Made by a program: the position numbers and the translations under genes | Part shown: piece after piece, positions 57,170 to 64,000 of the stretch | Position numbering within the stretch: position 1 is the first letter of the stretch | Layout of the letters: each line of letters opens with the position of its first letter | Notes under the pieces: generated by a model | Told to the model about the DNA's origin: nothing | Seen by the model: only the letters and a program-made list of their open reading frames with translations | Databases searched by the model: none | Assembly: GCF_900087055.1 (NCBI RefSeq) | Contig: NZ_LT575468.1 | Location: 1,798,001-1,862,000, forward strand | Source: Plesiomonas shigelloides | Lineage (GTDB): Bacteria; Pseudomonadota; Gammaproteobacteria; Enterobacterales; CAMTGL01 | Length of the DNA stretch: 64,000 bases | Direction of reading: 5' to 3'

Positions 57170-57605
57170 GCTGCGTTTTACTCCGCATGTGACTGTCGCC
57201 AATGTGGTGCACTGTCAGGGCAAGTTTCTGCTGGTCGAAGAGCACATTAATGGCAAGGTTTTGTACAACCAACCAGCGGGGCATCTGGAAGCCAATGAAA
57301 GCGTGCTGGACGCTGCGCGCCGTGAATTATGGGAAGAAAGTGGCCTGCGCATGCAGCCACAGTCATTGCTGAAAATCTTCCAGTGGACTGCGCCAGACGG
57401 TACGCCATTTATTCGCTTTACGTTTGCTATCGATTTAGATCAGTGTCCGCCTTGTGAACCGCAAGATCCGGATATCGTCGCCTGCCATTGGGTCAGCGCC
57501 GATGAGATGCGTCATATGGCCCTGCGTAGCCCCTTGGTGATGGAAAGTATCTCGTTGTTTTTACAGCCGGAGCGTATCCCTCTTTCCGTGCTTGCGGTTG
57601 TCTAA
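57159..57605 (+). CDS. nudJ: Nudix phosphatase NudJ
   Basis: 148 residues (E. coli NudJ 153). The Nudix box [20 protein letters not shown] with SGL matches Gx5Ex7REUxEExGU fully. It starts [20 protein letters not shown] as in NudJ, which hydrolyses nucleoside di/triphosphates and the thiamine precursor HMP-PP in E. coli. The ATG at 57159 overlaps the end of rluE. Confidence 0.93.
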   Translation: MSDKLRFTPHVTVANVVHCQGKFLLVEEHINGKVLYNQPAGHLEANESVLDAARRELWEESGLRMQPQSLLKIFQWTAPDGTPFIRFTFAIDLDQCPPCEPQDPDIVACHWVSADEMRHMALRSPLVMESISLFLQPERIPLSVLAVV

Positions 57606-57797
57606 ACCCCCACAGAGATAGGCAACCCAAATAGGCACTAAATCGTGAAGATTTCTCTGCGCAGAGCGTGCCCGCAATGGCAAGCGCCGCACTGTGCGCG
57701 GCCCTGTGGATGTGCTAAAATCTGCCACCGGAATTCTCAGCGAGAATTTACCTCATTCTTCAAACTGGCCTATTGGCCGCAAAGGTGTAGTACATAA

Positions 57798-58901
57798 ATG
57801 TCTGATAACAGCCATATCAAAGTGATCGTCGGTATGTCCGGCGGGGTTGACTCTTCCGTTTCTGCTTACCTGCTGCAGCAGCAGGGCTATCAGGTCGAAG
57901 GCCTGTTTATGAAGAACTGGGAAGAAGACGACACCGACGAATATTGCTCCGCGGCACAGGATCTGGCCGATGCCAAAGCTGTTTGTGACAAGCTGGGCAT
58001 CAAGCTGCACACCGTGAATTTCGCGGCAGAATACTGGGATAATGTATTCGAGCATTTCCTTGAGGAATACAAGGCCGGCCGGACTCCAAACCCGGATATC
58101 CTGTGTAATAAAGAAATCAAATTCAAAGCCTTCTTAGAGTTTGCCGCCGAAGATCTGGGCGCGGACTACATCGCGACCGGTCACTATGTGCGTCGCGGTG
58201 AAAAAGAGGGTAAAGCACAACTGCTGCGCGGTCTGGACAACAACAAAGACCAGAGCTACTTCCTGTACACGCTGGGTCATCAGCAGGTTGCACAGAGCCT
58301 GTTCCCTGTCGGCGAGCTGGAAAAACCGGAAGTGCGCCGCATTGCCGAAGAGATCGGTCTGGCAACAGCTAAGAAAAAAGACTCCACCGGCATCTGCTTT
58401 ATCGGTGAGCGTAAGTTCCGTGATTTTCTGGCGCGCTACCTGCCTGCGCAGCCGGGTCAGATTGTCACCGTGGATGGCGTGGTGATGGGTGAGCATCAAG
58501 GTCTGATGTACCATACACTGGGCCAACGTAAAGGTCTGCTGATTGGCGGCACCAAAGAAGGTACCGACGAAGCCTGGTACGTGGTCGATAAAGACACGGA
58601 AAATAACCGTTTGATCATCGCACAAGGTCATGATCACCCGCGTCTGAAATCACATGGTCTGATTGCCCGCCAACTGCATTGGGTTGACCGCGAAACTGTG
58701 CAAGAAACTTTCCGCTGCAGCGTGAAAACCCGCTACCGTCAGCAAGATATCGCCTGTACGGTGATCCCGCGCGGCGAAGATGAAATCGAAGTCCGCTTTG
58801 ACGAACCGCAAATTGCCGTAACACCGGGTCAATCTGCGGTCTTCTATCAAGGTGAAGTATGTCTGGGCGGCGGTATTATCGAAGCCCAAATCAGGGAGTG
58901 A
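57798..58901 (+). CDS. mnmA: tRNA 2-thiouridylase MnmA
   Basis: 367 residues. PP-loop ATP-pyrophosphatase that puts sulfur on U34 of tRNA-Lys, -Glu and -Gln using the TusE relay. Motifs: [20 protein letters not shown], the active-site Cys in [15 protein letters not shown] and the second catalytic Cys in [13 protein letters not shown]. tRNA-contacting region [10 protein letters not shown] is intact. hflD starts four bases later, so the two are in one operon, as in E. coli. Confidence 0.97.
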   Translation: MSDNSHIKVIVGMSGGVDSSVSAYLLQQQGYQVEGLFMKNWEEDDTDEYCSAAQDLADAKAVCDKLGIKLHTVNFAAEYWDNVFEHFLEEYKAGRTPNPDILCNKEIKFKAFLEFAAEDLGADYIATGHYVRRGEKEGKAQLLRGLDNNKDQSYFLYTLGHQQVAQSLFPVGELEKPEVRRIAEEIGLATAKKKDSTGICFIGERKFRDFLARYLPAQPGQIVTVDGVVMGEHQGLMYHTLGQRKGLLIGGTKEGTDEAWYVVDKDTENNRLIIAQGHDHPRLKSHGLIARQLHWVDRETVQETFRCSVKTRYRQQDIACTVIPRGEDEIEVRFDEPQIAVTPGQSAVFYQGEVCLGGGIIEAQIRE

Positions 58902-58905
58902 TTCA

Positions 58906-59532
58906 GTGGCAAAAAATACGACAGATATTGTTTACGCCCTTGCCGGCATGTGCCAAGCCGTTCGGCTAGTACAAGATATCTCCCGTAATGGTAATGCCAA
59001 CAGTGAGGCGCTACGCGCCTCACTCACCAGTATTATGCAGACGGCCCCCTCCTCCACATTGGATGTATTCGGCCAGTCACCTCACAGTCTACAGCTGGGT
59101 CTAGAAACGCTGATTACCCAACTCTCCGGCCTCAGTGGCCAGCAAGACAGTGAACTGACCCGCTACCTGATTGGCCTCATCATTCTGGAAAAGAAACTCT
59201 CCGCACGTAAAGACAGCCTGTCTATTCTGGCCGATCGGATCCAAGGTCTGGATCGTCAGCAGCAACACTTTGATCTGCTCGATGAGCAAATGATCAGCGC
59301 TATCGCCGCCATTTACGTGGATGTAATCAGCCCACTCGGCCCACGCATCCAAGTCACCGGCTCACCAATACAATTGCAAAGTCCGCTGGTGCAAAACCGC
59401 GTTCGCGCTGCACTGTTGGCCGGTATTCGCGCGGCTGTGCTGTGGCGTCAGGTTGGCGGTAGCCGTCTGCAATTGATTTTCTCGCGGGGCCGGTTAGTTG
59501 ACCAAGCCAAGCGAATTTTAGGATCCCTTTAA
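58906..59532 (+). CDS. hflD: High frequency lysogenization protein HflD
   Basis: 208 residues from the GTG at 58906 with AGGGAG upstream; the frame extends further 5' inside mnmA but that part is not conserved. All-helical, with the long conserved block AAIYVDVISPLGPRIQVTGS, then RAALLAGIRAAVLWRQVGGS and RLQLIFSRGRL. In E. coli HflD binds phage lambda CII and affects lysogeny; its cellular role is not established. It lies between mnmA and purB as in E. coli. Confidence 0.95.
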   Translation: MAKNTTDIVYALAGMCQAVRLVQDISRNGNANSEALRASLTSIMQTAPSSTLDVFGQSPHSLQLGLETLITQLSGLSGQQDSELTRYLIGLIILEKKLSARKDSLSILADRIQGLDRQQQHFDLLDEQMISAIAAIYVDVISPLGPRIQVTGSPIQLQSPLVQNRVRAALLAGIRAAVLWRQVGGSRLQLIFSRGRLVDQAKRILGSL

Positions 59533-60927
<1,395 letters not shown>

Positions 60928-60980
60928 GTCTTACATCACCAAGCGCTATCGCGTATAGCCTCTGCTAGCATGCTGAATCA

Positions 60981-61007
60981 GCCGGTAACTCTGTTACCGG
61001 CTTTTTT
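60981..61007 (+). terminator. Rho-independent terminator of purB
   Basis: GCCGGTAAC (60981-60989) and GTTACCGGC (60993-61001), 9-bp perfect stem, 3-base loop, then six T. Confidence 0.95.
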
Positions 61008-61217
61008 GTTATTTATCGTTGGTTTAACCAAGATGCGGCATACTCTATGCTTACACTCGTCCCTTTATTTTTTCGTGGCATGTATTTGGGTGGCAAAGCA
61101 GTGTTTGCGTAGCGCGCCTCTTGGTCACTAAATAACTCTATTATTGCCACATTTCCTTGGGCGCATTGCGGTATACAATACAGGCTGTCTTTGTCGCGCC
61201 CCTGTTGTGAGGTTCTC

Positions 61218-61895
61218 ATGCGGATTCTGATTGTTGAAGACAATGCCCTGCTTCGTCACCATCTTAAGGTACAGCTCGAAGAGCAAGGACATCAGGTGGA
61301 TGCCGCCAAAGATGCGGTAGAAGCGGATTATTTCCAGCAAGAGCATGAACTGGATATTGCGGTGGTCGACTTAGGTTTACCGGATGAAGATGGCTTATCG
61401 CTGATCCGCCGCTGGCGCGCCTGTGGGAAAAAATTACCCATCCTGATCCTCACCGCCCGAGATAGCTGGCAAGAAAAGGTCCAAGGTTTGGAAGCGGGAG
61501 CCGATGACTATGTCACCAAACCGTTCCAACTCGAAGAGGTGGTCGCTCGGCTGCAAGCGCTGGTCCGCCGCAGTAGCGGGATCACGTCAACCTATATGAC
61601 TGCAGGGCCATATCAGCTTAATTTGTCGCGCCGTGAGCTGACCATCAATCAAGAAGCCGTGAAGTTAACGGCGTTCGAATACAAGATCTTGGAATACCTG
61701 ATGCGTCACCATCAGCAGGTGATCAGTAAAGATACCCTGATGTTTCAGCTGTATGCCGATGCCGAACTGCGCGAAACCCACACTATTGATGTATTAATGG
61801 GACGCCTACGGCGCAAACTGGCAGTAGATGGCTTGAATGAGGTTATCACCACCATCCGCGGTCAAGGTTACCGTTTTGAGTTGCAGTGCCAATGA
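61218..61895 (+). CDS. phoP: Response regulator PhoP
   Basis: 225 residues from the ATG at 61218. Receiver domain with phosphorylated Asp51 ([18 protein letters not shown]), Thr/Ser in [11 protein letters not shown] and Lys in DDYVTKPF; winged-helix OmpR-type DNA-binding domain with [33 protein letters not shown] and [12 protein letters not shown]. Controls Mg2+ limitation and antimicrobial-peptide genes. It overlaps phoQ by four bases (ATGA). A PhoP box was not found with certainty in the upstream 200 bases. Confidence 0.96.
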   Translation: MRILIVEDNALLRHHLKVQLEEQGHQVDAAKDAVEADYFQQEHELDIAVVDLGLPDEDGLSLIRRWRACGKKLPILILTARDSWQEKVQGLEAGADDYVTKPFQLEEVVARLQALVRRSSGITSTYMTAGPYQLNLSRRELTINQEAVKLTAFEYKILEYLMRHHQQVISKDTLMFQLYADAELRETHTIDVLMGRLRRKLAVDGLNEVITTIRGQGYRFELQCQ

Positions 61896-63373
61896 AACGG
61901 ACCTCGCCGCTCTTTAAAATCCAGTCGCTGCGGCTGCGTTTTCTGCTGGCAACCGCTCTGCTGGTGGGTTTTTTATCTCTGCTGTATGGCGTGGTCGCCA
62001 TCGGCGGCTACGTGTACGTATTTGAACGTAACACCTACCGCTTGATGAGCAGCGAAGGCAACATGTTCATCAACTTTGCCCATTGGCAAGATGGCAAACT
62101 GAACGTTAACGTGCCAAAAACGCTGATCCGCAACAAAATGCTGCTGGCATGGATTTATGATGCAGACGGCAAGCTGCTGTGGCGGCTGGCTGACCTGCCG
62201 GAATTTGAAGAACAAATCAGATCCGAATGGCTGAAAAAACCCGGTTTCTATGAAATTGATAGCCCACACCCCATCGCCACGTATCCGCTGCTGGGTAACG
62301 AGCGGCTGAAAAACCGCCTACCGGATTATATTGATGATGATGTGACCTATTCGGTAGCGGTTAACACCTATCCGGCGATGAACGAGCTTCCTTCGATGAC
62401 CATCGTCACCCTCGATGCCGTACCACAAGAGTTACAAGACTCCGATTATGTCTGGACCTTATTCGAATGGGTGCTGGTCGCACATTTGCTGCTGGTGATG
62501 CCACTATTATGGCTAGCAGCCAACTGGAGCTTGCGCCCCATCGCTGAGCTTTCGTTACAGGTGGAAGAGCTAGAGACCCACGACCGCGAACATCTGGATT
62601 TACGCCCCAAGCCACCACAAGAATTGCGCCGGTTGATCTTAAACCTCAACCGTTTGATCAGTTCGCAAAAGCAGATGCAAGAGCGCTACCACGCCACGCT
62701 CGGCGATCTGACGCACAGCCTTAAAACCCCGCTGGCGGTGCTACAAAGCACCCTACGCTCATTGCGTTTATCGCCCGAAAAAACGTCACTGGAGGAAGCC
62801 GAACCGGTCTTGCAAGAGCAAATCGATCGCATTTCGCAGCAAATCGGCTATTACCTGCGCCGTGCTGATCGCCCCCACGATGATCCATTACACCGGCAAT
62901 TGACCTCCGTACCCGGCATGCTTGACCCGCTTTGTGGCGCGCTGAATAAAGTCTATGCCAGTAAAGGCGTAAGCCTGACACTAGATATCCCGCCAGAGCT
63001 GATTTTCTGCGGCGATCGGGAGGATTTTATGGAGGTGATGGGCAACATCATCGATAACGCCTGCAAGTACTGTCTCGAATTCGTCACCATCTCTGCCCGC
63101 CAGCAAGGCGATGCGCTGCAATTCATCATTGAAGATGATGGCCCCGGCATTCCCCCAGCCAAGCGCGAAACGGTGATCCAACGAGGGCAACGCGCCGATA
63201 CGCTCAAACCAGGACAAGGCTTGGGATTAGCCATCGCTACCAGTATCTTGGAGCGCTACCGCGGTAAAATTGAGATAGCGCAAAGTTTGCTGGGTGGCGC
63301 GAAATTTACGGTTACCTTTGCCGATCAAGAAGACAAGGCGCTTTACCCTAAAACACGTATAATGCGCGGATAA
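61892..63373 (+). CDS. phoQ: Sensor histidine kinase PhoQ
   Basis: 493 residues (E. coli 486). TM1 (about 16-38), periplasmic sensor with an acidic patch ([16 protein letters not shown]) that in E. coli binds Mg2+ and cationic peptides, TM2 ([20 protein letters not shown]), HAMP, His in [14 protein letters not shown], and an ATPase domain with [19 protein letters not shown] and GQGLGLAIA. The acidic patch has fewer acidic residues than in E. coli. Translation is coupled to phoP. Confidence 0.95.
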   Translation: MKRTSPLFKIQSLRLRFLLATALLVGFLSLLYGVVAIGGYVYVFERNTYRLMSSEGNMFINFAHWQDGKLNVNVPKTLIRNKMLLAWIYDADGKLLWRLADLPEFEEQIRSEWLKKPGFYEIDSPHPIATYPLLGNERLKNRLPDYIDDDVTYSVAVNTYPAMNELPSMTIVTLDAVPQELQDSDYVWTLFEWVLVAHLLLVMPLLWLAANWSLRPIAELSLQVEELETHDREHLDLRPKPPQELRRLILNLNRLISSQKQMQERYHATLGDLTHSLKTPLAVLQSTLRSLRLSPEKTSLEEAEPVLQEQIDRISQQIGYYLRRADRPHDDPLHRQLTSVPGMLDPLCGALNKVYASKGVSLTLDIPPELIFCGDREDFMEVMGNIIDNACKYCLEFVTISARQQGDALQFIIEDDGPGIPPAKRETVIQRGQRADTLKPGQGLGLAIATSILERYRGKIEIAQSLLGGAKFTVTFADQEDKALYPKTRIMRG

Positions 63374-63396
63374 AAGTACGACAGGAACACAACCGC

Positions 63397-64000
63397 ATGC
63401 AGTATCAACTTAATCTTGATTGGCCAGCGTTCATGGCTGAATTCTGGCAGAAAAAACCGGTGATCCTACGCCAAGCATTCCCTGGCTTTGTCGATCCGCT
63501 GACCGCGGATGAATTGGCCGGTTTAGCGATGGAGCCCGATGCCGACAGCCGTTTGGTGAGCTTTAAAAATCAAACTTGGCAAGCTGAACATGGCCCTTTT
63601 GAAGCCTACGACCACTTGGGTGAAACCCACTGGTCACTGCTGGTACAGTCAGTTAACCATTGGCATCCAGTGGCTGCGCAGCTGGTCACGCCATTTCGCG
63701 TTCTGCCTAACTGGCGTTTTGACGATCTGATGGTTTCGTTTTCAACACCGCAAGGTGGCGTTGGCCCGCATATCGATCAGTATGGTGTATTCATCATTCA
63801 AGGTTCGGGTCGTCGCCGCTGGCGCGTTGGGGACAAACTGCCGCTTAAAGAGCACTGCCCGCACCCAAGTCTGCTGCATGTTGAGCAATTTGAGCCAATT
63901 ATCGATGAAGAGCTCAATACCGGCGATATCCTGTATATTCCGCCAGGCTTCCCGCACGATGGTTACTCACTGGAAACCTCAATGAGTTTCTCTGTGGGTT
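63397..64000 (+). CDS. roxA: Ribosomal oxygenase RoxA/YcfD (N-terminal part, cut by window end)
   Basis: The first 201 codons of a JmjC-type 2-oxoglutarate/Fe(II) oxygenase. It hydroxylates an arginine of ribosomal protein L16 in E. coli. The Fe-binding HxD motif is His125-Asp127 (GPHIDQYGVF), within the double-stranded beta-helix. The start MQYQLNLDWPAFMAEFWQKK and the block RVLPNWRFDDLMVSFSTPQG also match. It continues to the right of the window. The order phoP-phoQ-roxA is the same as in E. coli. Confidence 0.95.
   Translation, partial: MQYQLNLDWPAFMAEFWQKKPVILRQAFPGFVDPLTADELAGLAMEPDADSRLVSFKNQTWQAEHGPFEAYDHLGETHWSLLVQSVNHWHPVAAQLVTPFRVLPNWRFDDLMVSFSTPQGGVGPHIDQYGVFIIQGSGRRRWRVGDKLPLKEHCPHPSLLHVEQFEPIIDEELNTGDILYIPPGFPHDGYSLETSMSFSVG

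Noticed and set aside
61008-61217. PhoP box in front of phoP
   Set aside because: Autoregulation is known in enterics, but no convincing pair of GTTTA half-sites at the right spacing was found.

Overview
The window is chromosomal DNA from a gammaproteobacterium of the Enterobacterales type. The right end has the same gene order as Escherichia coli around icd (icd, rluE, nudJ, mnmA, hflD, purB, phoP, phoQ, roxA), and most proteins align well by eye with E. coli homologues. The mixture of genes (hydrogenase-2, trehalose PTS, arginine deiminase, ecotin, chitinase, several chemoreceptors) and the moderate GC content suggest Plesiomonas shigelloides or a close relative. That identification is inference from gene content; no rRNA or tRNA gene was seen.

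Layout. 1-5.5 kb: hydrogenase-2 genes hybO-hybA-hybB on the minus strand behind a perfect FNR box, with the maturase hypF upstream. 5.9-10.5 kb: small and stress-type genes, namely two paralogous small membrane proteins, a PEBP/YbhB protein, a YfdX protein, the prolyl isomerase PpiC and a YcgJ-like protein. 10.8-17.6 kb: a chemoreceptor, an EAL c-di-GMP phosphodiesterase, a GH19 chitinase, a CatB-type acetyltransferase and an ecotin-like protease inhibitor. 17.7-22 kb: treR-treB-treC with a palindromic TreR operator. 22-31 kb: methyltransferase, His-rich secreted protein, AaeXAB-like efflux system, Gfo/Idh/MocA oxidoreductase and a P-type calcium-type ATPase. 31.7-36 kb: diguanylate cyclase, an NhaC-family transporter and arginine deiminase. 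36-40 kb: a chromosomal TraT lipoprotein, a YeeE/YedE transporter, a CDF metal exporter and a VOC protein.

From about 40 to 53 kb the DNA is AT-richer and accessory in character: small or poorly characterised proteins, a PliG-like lysozyme inhibitor, mdtL-yidZ, a chemoreceptor pseudogene with a frameshift and a nonsense codon, an intact chemoreceptor preceded by a small helical ORF, an AraC-type regulator and a methyltransferase. This ends in an excisionase and a lambda-type integrase that faces the 3' end of icd. Between int and icd lie three phased TTTTGG direct repeats that look like integrase arm sites. The simplest reading is an integrative element inserted at the 3' end of icd, as with phage 21 and e14 in E. 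coli; its left boundary was not found.

55-64 kb is conserved core: tRNA and rRNA modification (MnmA, RluE), purine synthesis (PurB), the Mg2+/cationic-peptide sensor PhoPQ, and the start of the ribosomal oxygenase gene roxA, cut by the window edge. No CRISPR array, insertion sequence, rRNA or tRNA gene was recognised.
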